Below, one piece after another: positions 1-6,725 of a stretch of DNA of 12,293 nucleotides (position 1 is the stretch's first letter; every line of letters starts with the position of its first letter). The DNA is taken from assembly GCA_023132135.1 (NCBI GenBank), contig JAGLYR010000299.1, forward strand, positions 1-12,293. Direction: 5' to 3'. The position numbers were made by a program, and so were the translations under genes. Below the pieces are notes generated by a model that ran no database searches, was not told the origin of the DNA, and saw only the letters and a list, made by a program, of their open reading frames with translations. This DNA is from Candidatus Eiseniibacteriota bacterium. Lineage in GTDB: Bacteria > Arandabacterota > Arandabacteria > JAGLYR01.

Positions 1-51
1 CTCGCAGCCCATGGACCGGTACCGCAGCAGAAAACTGGTGAGAAATGCAGG

Positions 52-1308
52 CTATTCGTAGCCATACTCGTGCATATCCGCCTGCGCTTCATTCCGATCG
101 ATCAGCTGCTCCTGCCGGGCGATCTGCTTCTTGAAGTAGTCGTTGAAGCGGGGATCATTGATAGCGAGACCCTTCTGGAATACGGTCCTGGCCTCCGTGT
201 ACCGCGCTTCCGCATCTTTGAATTTCTTTGCTTTCGCCAGATGGGTCCCCAGCTTCTCAAGGGCTTTCCCTTTGGAAGCGTACCCGTTTGCTATGTCAGG
301 GTTGACCACGAGACCTCTGTCAGCGTATTCGAGGCCTTCCGAGTACCTTTCACCGTCCACAAGAAGATCCGCCACCTGGAAGTAGACCTCCACCTTCTCC
401 GGGTTGAGCCGTATGACTTCCTCGTAGACCAGGAGAGCCTCGTCGGGGTCGTCTGTTTTCTCCAGGGCCACGGCGTAGTTGAGCTGGAGTCTCCAGTCCT
501 CCGACTCCCCGCCGACAAGCTCCTCGTAAATGGGAACCGCACTCTCGTAATCCTTGGCCCGAATGTAGAGGGCCCCGAGGAACCGGCCCAGCGTATTGTC
601 CGACGTGTCCATCATGTAGGCGCGCCCGAACCAGGCACGGGATTCCGGCTCGCGGTTGTTGTCGTAGAGCAGCCGGGCAATCCGCAGAATGGTATCCCGG
701 TCATTCGGATCGAGTTCAACCGCCCTGCTGTAGGCCTGGACTGCGGAATCGACTTCCCCCATCTTGCCCAGCGCGTATGCCTTGTTCACATGAACCGAAG
801 CATCGTCCGGTTTTTTGGCAAGAACCCTTTGGTACTCGGCAACAGCCTCCTCGTACCGCGTGGCGGCGGTCAACGTGTACGCCCTTCCTTCCATGATATC
901 CGTGTTGCCGGGCGCGAACTCCAGGGCCTCGTCGTAAACGGCCACCGCCTTGTCGTAGTAAGCCTGAATGACCTGGCTGGTGTCGGGCGACCCTCCCATA
1001 GCTTTGATGGACTCCTTTTTCCTCCCCGCCAGCTTCATGTACACGTCGGCCAGACCGCGCATCATCCCGACGCTGGCCGGATCCATGGCCAGCCCCTTCT
1101 TGTACTGGATCTCGGCCTGCTCGTAGTCGCCATTCTTCACGTACTGCTGCGCAAGCGCTTGGGAACGCTGAGCCGGGGTGATTTCCTCACGGCCTGTCGG
1201 CTGCGTCGATACGTCCTGATCCATCGCCGGCGCACCGCAGCCGGCCATCCCGAGCAGGCAGATCATCAGTGCTGTCCAAACCACCCTGCCCTGCAGAGTC
1301 GGCTCCAC
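52..1308 (-). CDS. TPR-repeat lipoprotein (large)
   Basis: Predicted outer- or inner-membrane lipoprotein of 418 aa, probably a protein-protein interaction scaffold on the periplasmic face. It starts with GTG at 1308, behind a good ribosome site (CAGGAGG, 9 bases upstream). Residues 8-24 form a lipoprotein signal ending in MAGC, with Cys24 as the likely lipidated residue; Met at -3 is a tolerated but less usual lipobox. From about residue 45 to 395 it is nearly all tetratricopeptide repeats, about nine units, recognisable by spaced Ala/Gly/Tyr and the closing DP or NP turn (for example ELDPND, RLNPEK, VVNPDI). No catalytic motif is visible. It is last in the minus-strand cluster and is separated from the preceding gene by 163 bases holding its own promoter-like site. 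The fold is sure, the partner unknown. Confidence 0.88.
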   Translation of the reverse strand: MEPTLQGRVVWTALMICLLGMAGCGAPAMDQDVSTQPTGREEITPAQRSQALAQQYVKNGDYEQAEIQYKKGLAMDPASVGMMRGLADVYMKLAGRKKESIKAMGGSPDTSQVIQAYYDKAVAVYDEALEFAPGNTDIMEGRAYTLTAATRYEEAVAEYQRVLAKKPDDASVHVNKAYALGKMGEVDSAVQAYSRAVELDPNDRDTILRIARLLYDNNREPESRAWFGRAYMMDTSDNTLGRFLGALYIRAKDYESAVPIYEELVGGESEDWRLQLNYAVALEKTDDPDEALLVYEEVIRLNPEKVEVYFQVADLLVDGERYSEGLEYADRGLVVNPDIANGYASKGKALEKLGTHLAKAKKFKDAEARYTEARTVFQKGLAINDPRFNDYFKKQIARQEQLIDRNEAQADMHEYGYE

Positions 1309-1395
1309 TTGTTTCAGCCTCCTGATTCAGGGGAAACAACTCGGCCCCAAGCCTGGATTGCGCTGTGGCCCTTCCCATAGTAAAGTAATCATAAT

Positions 1396-1437
1396 CCGCT
1401 GATACCCTAACACCGCAACACCGCCGATACCCTAGCA
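1396..1437 (-). repeat. 25-bp-period direct repeat over a promoter
   Basis: Two near-identical 17-base copies lie at 1396-1412 and 1421-1437 (plus strand CCGCTGATACCCTAACA and CCGCCGATACCCTAGCA, 15 of 17 identical). They are about two and a half helical turns apart. The copy at 1421-1437 contains the predicted -10 box of the promoter for the TPR lipoprotein gene, and the other lies just downstream in the leader. This is the layout of a repressor operator pair, but no regulator is known. Confidence 0.5.
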
Positions 1438-1457
1438 AACTCCCGGGAGGGTGTCAA
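1429..1457 (-). promoter_or_regulatory. sigma70-type promoter for the large TPR lipoprotein
   Basis: On the minus strand a perfect -35 box TTGACA (1457-1452) is followed by exactly 17 bases and then TAGGGT (1434-1429), a weak -10. The 10-base palindrome CTCCCGGGAG (1440-1449) sits inside the spacer. Transcription would begin near 1421, giving a leader of about 110 bases before the GTG at 1308. This would let the last gene be expressed independently of the upstream cluster. Confidence 0.55.
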
Positions 1458-1471
1458 GATCTGTTGAGTCT

Positions 1472-1804
1472 TCACCTGGATCTCAGGTAGATCCACAGGA
1501 AGATCACAACCATCAGTCCGTGCGTGACCACGGTCGGGATCTTGAGAACTCCCCCGCCCAGGGCCATGTTCTTCACCTCACCCAACGCCCCCACGAGATG
1601 AATCAGGATATTGCCCAGAACAACCCAGCGATGCCTGGTAATCCAGACCAGAAATCCCAGAGCGTTCAACCCGATCAGAAACACGAGCGGACGCAGCCAC
1701 AACTGCACCCCCTCCACCCGATCCAAGTAGAACATCCCGTAGGCAACATGAAGAACATACAGCAAGGCAAACGCCAGCAGAAGTGTTCGAGATCGCGATT
1801 CCAT
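1472..1804 (-). CDS. small four-helix membrane protein, unknown function
   Basis: I do not recognise this 110-aa protein. It is very hydrophobic, with four likely membrane helices at about residues 7-27, 34-56, 61-82 and 90-107, and short charged ends (MESRSR at the start, YLRSR at the end). A His lies in helix 1 (LHVAYG), and Asn/His and Glu/Lys pairs lie in helix 3 (NILIH, GEVKN). I chose ATG at 1804 because it begins right before the first helix and starts 59 bases after the methyltransferase stop. Its ribosome site is only a G-run. Longer readings (GTG at 1840, ATG at 1918) would add a non-hydrophobic tail, and the longest would overlap the methyltransferase by 55 bases. Position in the cluster suggests an envelope role, by inference only. 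Confidence 0.65.
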   Translation of the reverse strand: MESRSRTLLLAFALLYVLHVAYGMFYLDRVEGVQLWLRPLVFLIGLNALGFLVWITRHRWVVLGNILIHLVGALGEVKNMALGGGVLKIPTVVTHGLMVVIFLWIYLRSR

Positions 1805-1863
1805 GGAGAAGCCCCCCGCCGGCTCCGAAGCACGGAGCACGTCTTTGATGCCCTTCTCCGAGG

Positions 1864-2811
1864 CTACCTCTTCCGCGCATAGACTTCCAGCACATCTCCC
1901 TGCAGGAGCTTCTCCCATGGGAAGAAAATGACTTTCCCGAGACTCTCGTTGATGGCGGTCTGGCCGAGGCGCAGTGTTTCGTAGAGAGCATCCGGGACCC
2001 GCCCGCGGATTCGCAGCAGCGCCCGCCGGGCGCGCAGAAGATCCGTGCGAACGGTGAGGAGCCGGACGGGCTCAAAGCCGGCCTCCTCCAGCAGCAGTCC
2101 TACCGTCTGCGGCGAGAACAGGCTCAGGTGCTCATCCAGTTTGAACCCGTGCCAGCGGCCTCCGCGGATCCGGCGAAGAACGCTGTCGTAGTTGGGCGTC
2201 GAGATGGCCAGCGCGCCATGGGGTCGGAGAGCATGCCGGAGGGTGAGCAGATCGCGTAGCGGATCATGCAGGTGTTCGACGACCTCCCACATCGTAACCG
2301 CATCGACGGATTCCGGTTCGAGATGTGTGTCCTTCAGAGTCCCGGTCCGAACCGCAAGCCGGTGGCTGCGCGCGTAACGGGCGGCGGAATCCGAGACATC
2401 GAGACCCGATACCTCCCAGCGCCTCTCCCGCGCGTCCATGAGGAAAAAACCCGCTGCCGAGCCCACATCCAGAAGGCGGCGGCCGGGCGCAAGATTCTCC
2501 AGAGTCCTGAGTCTTCTCCGGTGGATCCGGTTCAGATGAACCCGCCGAGAGCGCTGGCGCTCGACATCTTTGATGTATCCCCCGTAGCACTTTTCGCCAT
2601 CGGTGTCCTGGACACGCGCCTCTCCACCGTAGTACGCCTCGTAGACATGCGAGGTCTCTTCCTCCGGAAACCTGGGGTTGACGGCTACCAACCCGCACTG
2701 GACACACTGCTGCACACGGAACTCGCCGATTCGGTAGCGTACCTCGGCCTCGCCGCAGCCGCAGAGGGCGCAGGGAACATCGATGCGGGAAATGGCATCA
2801 CTGTCAACCAT
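1864..2811 (-). CDS. zinc-ribbon class I SAM-dependent methyltransferase
   Basis: Cytoplasmic methyltransferase of 315 aa. Residues 14-39 form a four-Cys ribbon (C14-x2-C17 and C36-x2-C39), the N-terminal arrangement common in methyltransferases that act on sugars or polyketides. Motif I of the SAM-binding Rossmann fold is LLDVGSAAG at 113-121, the acidic end of strand 2 is GLDVS at 136-140, and the EVVEH stretch at 176-180 with LxxxxxxLRPGG-like LRHALRPHGAL follows. This is the Methyltransf_23 pattern. The ATG at 2811 overlaps the end of the glycosyltransferase gene by 8 bases (ATGGTTGA), so the two are probably translationally coupled. A likely job is methylating the sugar added by that glycosyltransferase or a related lipid-linked glycan, but the acceptor is not visible in the sequence. 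Confidence 0.85.
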   Translation of the reverse strand: MVDSDAISRIDVPCALCGCGEAEVRYRIGEFRVQQCVQCGLVAVNPRFPEEETSHVYEAYYGGEARVQDTDGEKCYGGYIKDVERQRSRRVHLNRIHRRRLRTLENLAPGRRLLDVGSAAGFFLMDARERRWEVSGLDVSDSAARYARSHRLAVRTGTLKDTHLEPESVDAVTMWEVVEHLHDPLRDLLTLRHALRPHGALAISTPNYDSVLRRIRGGRWHGFKLDEHLSLFSPQTVGLLLEEAGFEPVRLLTVRTDLLRARRALLRIRGRVPDALYETLRLGQTAINESLGKVIFFPWEKLLQGDVLEVYARKR

Positions 2812-3784
2812 CGGGAAACCCTCGCCGCAGGGTCATCAAGCCCCACTCGCGCGCTACGCGCGAGCGGAAACCTGTTCCTCCTCTGCCAATGAACCTGGCG
2901 AGGACCAAGCCCAGAAGGCGCACGAATGCCCCCAAACTCAGGACAGATCTGTAGACAGCCGTCTGGACTGCTCCCCTGTGCTTGGCATACAGTTGCACGC
3001 TGGCCCTGTAGTGGCGCAGATCACTCTCCACTTCCGCCACCGTGCTACCACCTCCAACATGAACGATACGCGCCTCACCGAAGTAGACTACCCGCCCCCC
3101 CGACCGCCTGACTCTCCAGCACCAGTCCATGTCCTCTCCGAAGAGCCAGAAGGCCTCATCCAGCGATCCAACCCGCTCGAAGACCTCGCGCCGCGTGAGA
3201 AGGAAAGCCCCGGAGACCCAGTCCACATCACGCACACCGGCCGGATCCCAGAGGCGCATCAGATCCCGCAGCGGCATCAGCGGCACGCCGGAGATTCTCG
3301 AAAGGAAGCGCACGGGCCCCGGCCCCACACCCTTGAGCGCGAGAATGAAAAGATTCTGCCACCACATGCTCCACACACTCGGAAAAACCCCACAGGAGGC
3401 CTGGACCTTGCCGTGTTCATCCTCAAGACAGCATCCGAGAACCTCGATGTCCGGCCCGCCCTCCACCATGGCAACGGTCTTCTGGAGGCATCCGGCGGGA
3501 ACGATCGTATCTGAGTTGAGGAGCAGAACAAGTCTGCAACCGGATGAAGCTACTCCGAGATTCACCGCCTTTGCGAATCCAAGGTTCCGGGTCTGTGGCA
3601 GGAGCTTCACCGCGGGGAATTCACTGCGGACCATTTCCAGCGAACCGTCCGTGGACCCGTTGTCGACTACCACTATTTCCAGTTCCAGATTCCCGACCGT
3701 CCCCTGGAGAGACCCGAGACATCGCCGGAGAAGATCCCTGGTATTCCAGTTGACTATGATGACCGAAAGCCCGCCAGCCTGCAT
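2804..3784 (-). CDS. glycosyltransferase family 2 (rhamnosyltransferase-like)
   Basis: GT2-fold glycosyltransferase of 326 aa resembling WbbL-type rhamnosyltransferases. The nucleotide-binding strand is LSVIIVNWNTRD (6-17), followed by VVVDNGSTDGS (38-48). The metal-site region is LLLNSDT (87-93), in which the usual DxD is NSD. The acceptor/catalytic segment is GAFLLTRREVFERVGSLDE with FGEDMDWCWR (about 215-223), typical of the family. A hydrophobic, basic C-terminal stretch (about 277-300) could attach it to the inner membrane face. Start choice: ATG at 3784. A TTG at 3793 has GGAG 3 bases upstream and is possible, adding three residues. It lies 30 bases after the prenyltransferase stop and overlaps the methyltransferase by 8 bases. 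Donor and acceptor sugars cannot be read from the sequence. Confidence 0.88.
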   Translation of the reverse strand: MQAGGLSVIIVNWNTRDLLRRCLGSLQGTVGNLELEIVVVDNGSTDGSLEMVRSEFPAVKLLPQTRNLGFAKAVNLGVASSGCRLVLLLNSDTIVPAGCLQKTVAMVEGGPDIEVLGCCLEDEHGKVQASCGVFPSVWSMWWQNLFILALKGVGPGPVRFLSRISGVPLMPLRDLMRLWDPAGVRDVDWVSGAFLLTRREVFERVGSLDEAFWLFGEDMDWCWRVRRSGGRVVYFGEARIVHVGGGSTVAEVESDLRHYRASVQLYAKHRGAVQTAVYRSVLSLGAFVRLLGLVLARFIGRGGTGFRSRVAREWGLMTLRRGFPDG

Positions 3785-3814
3785 TATGTACAAGTTCTCC
3801 GTGAATCACTCGGG

Positions 3815-4762
3815 TTAGATGAGTCTTGAAAGCACGTACCCCGCGCTGAGCAAGAGCCCTGTCGCCAGATGAATCACGATTGTACCGGCGTTGGCCGGAA
3901 CCAGCTTCATCGGGTCGTCGTGGTACGCTCGCGCCGTTCGCAGGGCCTTGATCGACAGGGGAAGGGTCGCCAGTCCCAACGCCGCCCACATGGGAACCAG
4001 TCTCGATACGAGACCAAACCCGATCACGACATACGCGCCGATCAGAAGCCCACCATACACCGAGACAGACTTCTTTCTCCCGAGGCGGATCACCCAGTGG
4101 TGCTTGCCCACCTGGTTGTCCGCGTCGAAATCAGGGAACTGGTTGATCCAGAGAACGGCCATGATCAGAAAAGCCATCGGCAGGGAAATCACAAAGGCCT
4201 CCCAGCTCAACCCCTGGGTCTGGACGTAGTAGCCGCCGAGCACGCAGAGAACCCCGAAGTTGATCCCGATGATGATCTCCCCGAATCCCCGGTAACCGAG
4301 TTTGAAGGGCGGGGCGGTATAGAAATAACCACCAAGAAGCCCGATGAGACCGAAAGCTATGATACCCGGACCAACCACCCAGGTCAGGTAGATACCAATG
4401 GCGAGGGCTGCGATGTAGAACAGGACGGCCGCGGCAAGGACTTGCCGGGCCGGAAGCAGGCCCTCCTGGATGAGCCGGGATCCGCCGCTGAAGGGCCGGA
4501 TGAAGCGGGTGTTGGCCTCGTCATTTCCACTGCGGTGGTCAAAGTAGTCGTTGGCGATGTTTGCACCCAGGTGCAGGAATGCCGCGCCCAGAGTCGCCAG
4601 AATGAAGCAGGACCAGTGAAACGCGCCCGTCTCCCGCCAGGCGACAATCGAACCGAGAACCACGGGAGTGATGCTCCCGGTGAGAAACGGGGCCCTGAGC
4701 TCCGCCAACCAGGACCTGACGCGGGACTGACCCGCGTCATAGATTCTCGTCGCTTCCTCCAT
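3815..4762 (-). CDS. UbiA-superfamily prenyltransferase, MenA-like
   Basis: Integral membrane prenyltransferase of 315 aa with eight or nine predicted helices. The two Asp-rich, Mg-diphosphate-binding motifs of the UbiA superfamily are present: NDYFDHRSGND (71-81) and DFDAD (211-215). The family attaches polyprenyl chains to aromatic or other acceptors. The N-terminal LRAPFLTGSITPVVLGS and ANIANDYFDH recall 1,4-dihydroxy-2-naphthoate prenyltransferase (MenA) of menaquinone synthesis, but no other men gene is nearby and the neighbours suggest envelope glycans. I therefore do not assign a symbol. Start: ATG at 4762, with GGGG 6 bases and GGAGG 12 bases upstream. ATG at 4774 has the GGAGG directly abutting it and is less likely. 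The gap from the protease stop is 26 bases, so it is cotranscribed. Confidence 0.85.
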   Translation of the reverse strand: MEEATRIYDAGQSRVRSWLAELRAPFLTGSITPVVLGSIVAWRETGAFHWSCFILATLGAAFLHLGANIANDYFDHRSGNDEANTRFIRPFSGGSRLIQEGLLPARQVLAAAVLFYIAALAIGIYLTWVVGPGIIAFGLIGLLGGYFYTAPPFKLGYRGFGEIIIGINFGVLCVLGGYYVQTQGLSWEAFVISLPMAFLIMAVLWINQFPDFDADNQVGKHHWVIRLGRKKSVSVYGGLLIGAYVVIGFGLVSRLVPMWAALGLATLPLSIKALRTARAYHDDPMKLVPANAGTIVIHLATGLLLSAGYVLSRLI

Positions 4763-4788
4763 CTCGTTCCCCATCCTCCAAGAACCAA

Positions 4789-5808
4789 CTAGTGCGCGGA
4801 GAGGATCACGAACAACGCAACCATTGCCTGGATCAAAACCACCGCGAGAACTCGTTTCCGCTCGATCAGCTTCGACGACATGGGCGCTTCCTCGAGATAC
4901 ACGCCCATGTCCGTCAGGTTGGGAAGACCGTACAGACACCTCACCACGAGAGCTTCGTCGTTCGTCACTCCCCTGCCTCGCGATCCTCCCCAGTACATCA
5001 CGTGTCCCGGATCCTCGCTGTGGACCAGAAGCATGAGAATGTGCCCCAGCTCGTGCTCAGCCGCGGACTGGACGTCCCTGGGCTCATCCAGCACCGGGCT
5101 CATCCACATGGAAGCCAGAACCGGGATCCCTCCCGGAGCGGCCCGCTCAAACACAACCCGCGAGTACCCCCCTGCGTATCCCACGCGGACCTGAGCTTCT
5201 TCCGCCTTTTCCACCTCGGCAAAGAGCGTGAGCCCGGTTCGCTCTTCCCACCGCCCCATCGCCCGCCTCACGAGTTCGTCCCACGAAAAACCCCGGGCTG
5301 AACGCGGAGGAACATGGATCCGGATGGGAAGACCTTCCCACCGTCTCAGGACAGTGGTTCGCGGCGAGCTCTCGTAGCTGATGCTGACATCCTCCTGGGC
5401 CCGCCTGCCAGGCTCTCCGGTCCCCGTCATCATCTTCAGCAGATGGAGCAGGTTCCGGTAGTCGCCGCTCTTCAGGGGGCCCAGGGGAATCATGGGGATT
5501 GTGAGACTCGTATCCCGGGGGGCAGCGAAAGGCTCCAGCAGAAACGCCGAGTACCCGCTGCCCGCGCCATCCACGACGAGTCCGCCGGTCCCGGCCGACT
5601 CCACGCGGAAACGCCCGCCGTAGCGGGTCGTATCGGCAACACCCCCGAGCCTGACCGGAAGACCATCGATCCCATCGCCAGTCGCAGCGTCGGTGACCCG
5701 GCCGGAGATTACGGAGGATGAGGCGCCGGACGGGAATGTTCCCCAGAGCGCTACGGCAAGCAGGCTAAGACCCCGGAGACTTCCTGTACGTCTGTCTCGC
5801 CCGCTCAA
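4789..5808 (-). CDS. exported matrixin-like zinc metalloprotease with C-terminal membrane helix
   Basis: Predicted exported metallopeptidase of 339 aa. Residues 1-31 look like a Sec signal (basic RDRR, then GLSLLAVALWG). Residues 33-105 resemble a carboxypeptidase-regulatory-like beta domain (ISGRVTDAATGDGIDG). The catalytic domain (about 160-297) has the metzincin order: helix WDELVRRAMGRWEERTGL, strand AQVRVGYAGG, zinc motif HELGH (252-256) with a third His at 263 then Ser, Met-turn candidate VMYW (M271), and closing TNDEALVVRCLYG. A hydrophobic helix at about 319-337 ends the protein, so it may be membrane-tethered by its tail. The zinc motif is one residue longer than HExxHxxGxxH and lacks its glycine. 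The start is uncertain. TTG at 5808 gives a short n-region and GAGG upstream; ATG at 5835 is the alternative. It overlaps the TPR gene by 44 bases. Confidence 0.75.
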   Translation of the reverse strand: MSGRDRRTGSLRGLSLLAVALWGTFPSGASSSVISGRVTDAATGDGIDGLPVRLGGVADTTRYGGRFRVESAGTGGLVVDGAGSGYSAFLLEPFAAPRDTSLTIPMIPLGPLKSGDYRNLLHLLKMMTGTGEPGRRAQEDVSISYESSPRTTVLRRWEGLPIRIHVPPRSARGFSWDELVRRAMGRWEERTGLTLFAEVEKAEEAQVRVGYAGGYSRVVFERAAPGGIPVLASMWMSPVLDEPRDVQSAAEHELGHILMLLVHSEDPGHVMYWGGSRGRGVTNDEALVVRCLYGLPNLTDMGVYLEEAPMSSKLIERKRVLAVVLIQAMVALFVILSAH

Positions 5809-6439
5809 TCCCCTCGATGTTCCGCTCGGCCGCATCCGCCACGTCGGACTCGGGCAAAACCTCAACCACCTTCCGCCATTCCACCAGTGCTTCGTCGTAG
5901 TACCCCTCGTCGGCGAAAGCCACTCCCAGATTGTAGTGCGCATGCGGGTTGTCCGGATCGATCTCGAGCGCCCCGCGGAACTCGTCGACCGCATCGGCCA
6001 CCTGCCCGTTGACATAGAGGGCATTCCCCAGGTTGCTGTGGGCGCGGGCATCCTCCGGCGACTTCTCCAGAACCTTCCGGTACTCGGCGATGGCATCCTC
6101 CAGCTCCCCCATTTCCTGCAGGACACCGCCCAGATTCGCGCGGGCCGGGAGGTGTTCAGGATCGCGTTGAAGGGCGCGCTGGTAATGCTGGATAGCCTCC
6201 GTGAAATCCCCCATGTCAAAATACACGTTGCCCATCTGATACAGGGCTTCCACGTTCTCCGGTTTCTCCCGAAGCGTATCCTGATACTTGATCATCCGCT
6301 GTTCCAGGGTCAGCTGCGGCTCCGCAGCGGGCCCGCTCTTGGCTCCCCTCGCAGCGCCCGAGCAACCGCAGGAACCCAGCATCAAGGCTACCAGTATCAC
6401 AGGAAAATACCACCGATTTCCAGCGATCACACCCTTCAA
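5765..6439 (-). CDS. TPR-repeat lipoprotein (small)
   Basis: Predicted lipoprotein of 224 aa and first gene of the minus-strand cluster. I chose TTG at 6439 because AGGGAGG lies 8 bases upstream and the protein then opens directly into a lipoprotein signal (KGVIAGNRW, then a hydrophobic run ending LGSC, Cys24). The reading frame stays open to a TTG at 6532, but that coincides with the predicted transcription start and would bury the signal. After a Gly/Ala/Ser linker there are about five tetratricopeptide repeats, closing on KPEN, RDPEH, KSPED, IDPDN and LPESD turns. No enzyme motif is seen. Its reading overlaps the metalloprotease start by 44 bases, which suggests coupled translation and a possible physical partnership with the protease. 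Confidence 0.85.
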   Translation of the reverse strand: MKGVIAGNRWYFPVILVALMLGSCGCSGAARGAKSGPAAEPQLTLEQRMIKYQDTLREKPENVEALYQMGNVYFDMGDFTEAIQHYQRALQRDPEHLPARANLGGVLQEMGELEDAIAEYRKVLEKSPEDARAHSNLGNALYVNGQVADAVDEFRGALEIDPDNPHAHYNLGVAFADEGYYDEALVEWRKVVEVLPESDVADAAERNIEGIERARQTYRKSPGS

Positions 6440-6538
6440 GACTCCATCCTCCCTTGAGATTCTCCAGTCAGAAACGATATCCACACGCTTGCGACGGAAC
6501 ACCTGAAAATTGCCGTGTTTCTTCCGGCACAACGTGTT

Positions 6539-6567
6539 ATCCTACCCATAGGCGACACTGCCGTCAA
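6539..6567 (-). promoter_or_regulatory. promoter of the minus-strand envelope cluster
   Basis: On the minus strand TTGACG (6567-6562) is separated by exactly 17 bases from TAGGAT (6544-6539), matching sigma70 consensus at 5 of 6 and 4 of 6 positions. Transcription would start near 6532, about 93 bases before the chosen TTG start of the small TPR lipoprotein. No other convincing promoter is visible before the site at 1429-1457, so this probably drives the six genes down to 1472. Confidence 0.5.
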
Positions 6568-6582
6568 GTCCAAACCCCGGCT

Positions 6583-6634
6583 TGCCAGCACGATCTATCG
6601 CCGGGGCCGAGCCCGGCGTATTCGCGTGCTGGCA
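6583..6634. repeat. large two-stem inverted repeat (hairpin)
   Basis: Ten-base arms TGCCAGCACG (6583-6592) and CGTGCTGGCA (6625-6634) pair perfectly. A symmetric 6x6 unpaired segment follows, then seven-base arms CGCCGGG (6599-6605) and CCCGGCG (6612-6618) close on the hexaloop GCCGAG. An overlapping alternative stem pairs CCCCGGC (6575-6581) with GCCGGGG (6600-6606). It lies about 90 bases past the aldehyde dehydrogenase stop and just before the cluster promoter. No T-run follows on either strand, so it is not a classical terminator. A REP-like palindrome or structured RNA is possible. Confidence 0.7.
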
Positions 6635-6640
6635 GAGCAA

Positions 6641-6668
6641 TAGAGAGTAGACATTAGAAATTAGAGCT
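6641..6668. repeat. four-unit 7-bp degenerate tandem repeat
   Basis: Four consecutive heptamers share TAGA plus three variable bases: TAGAGAG, TAGACAT, TAGAAAT, TAGAGCT. The array begins 6 bases after the large hairpin. It recalls the short heptameric repeats seen between genes in some bacteria. No protein reading is supported. Confidence 0.55.
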
Positions 6669-6700
6669 CGGCCTGCGGAATGCTGCCCCATTTCCTCGAC

Positions 6701-6721
6701 ACTCGATACTCGTCACTCGCC
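6701..6721. repeat. three-unit 7-bp degenerate tandem repeat
   Basis: Three consecutive heptamers share ACTCG plus two variable bases: ACTCGAT, ACTCGTC, ACTCGCC. It ends 4 bases before the stop codon of the aldehyde dehydrogenase gene (6726-6728). It has the same period as the array at 6641-6668 but a different unit. Confidence 0.5.
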
Positions 6722-6725
6722 CACG

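Noticed and set aside
1-51. Downstream flank of the large TPR gene
   Set aside because: Only 51 bases; no gene start, hairpin with T-run, or repeat could be supported.
70-1380. 436-codon open frame on the plus strand
   Set aside because: It runs antisense to the whole TPR lipoprotein gene, lacks a ribosome site and any family motif, and is explained by GC-rich codon bias of the true gene.
1578-2075. 165-codon minus-strand frame across the methyltransferase end and the small membrane gene
   Set aside because: It is out of frame with both supported genes and has no hydrophobic or family pattern.
3869-4792. 307-codon plus-strand open frame
   Set aside because: It is antisense to the UbiA prenyltransferase, whose motifs and helices are clear. 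The plus reading is charged low-complexity sequence with no recognisable domain.
5017-5055. Frameshift or sequencing error as cause of the odd protease zinc motif
   Set aside because: The frame is continuous through HELGH, the Met-turn and the closing helix. A whole extra codon, not one base, is involved, so I kept it as a real variant.
5808-6219. N-terminal extension of the protease frame up to 6219
   Set aside because: This stretch is the out-of-frame shadow of the TPR gene (Arg/Thr/Ser-rich, no motif). The signal peptide sits at the shorter starts.
5693-6457. 254-codon plus-strand open frame
   Set aside because: It is antisense to the TPR lipoprotein and protease start, with no motif or ribosome site.
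6583-6634. Rho-independent terminator of the aldehyde dehydrogenase gene
   Set aside because: The stems are strong, but no T-run follows on the minus strand and the stem is interrupted by a 6x6 loop.
6641-6721. CRISPR array or tRNA in the intergenic region
   Set aside because: The repeats are 7 bp and contiguous, without spacers. No cloverleaf or conserved tRNA bases are present, and I saw no tRNA, rRNA or CRISPR elsewhere in the window.
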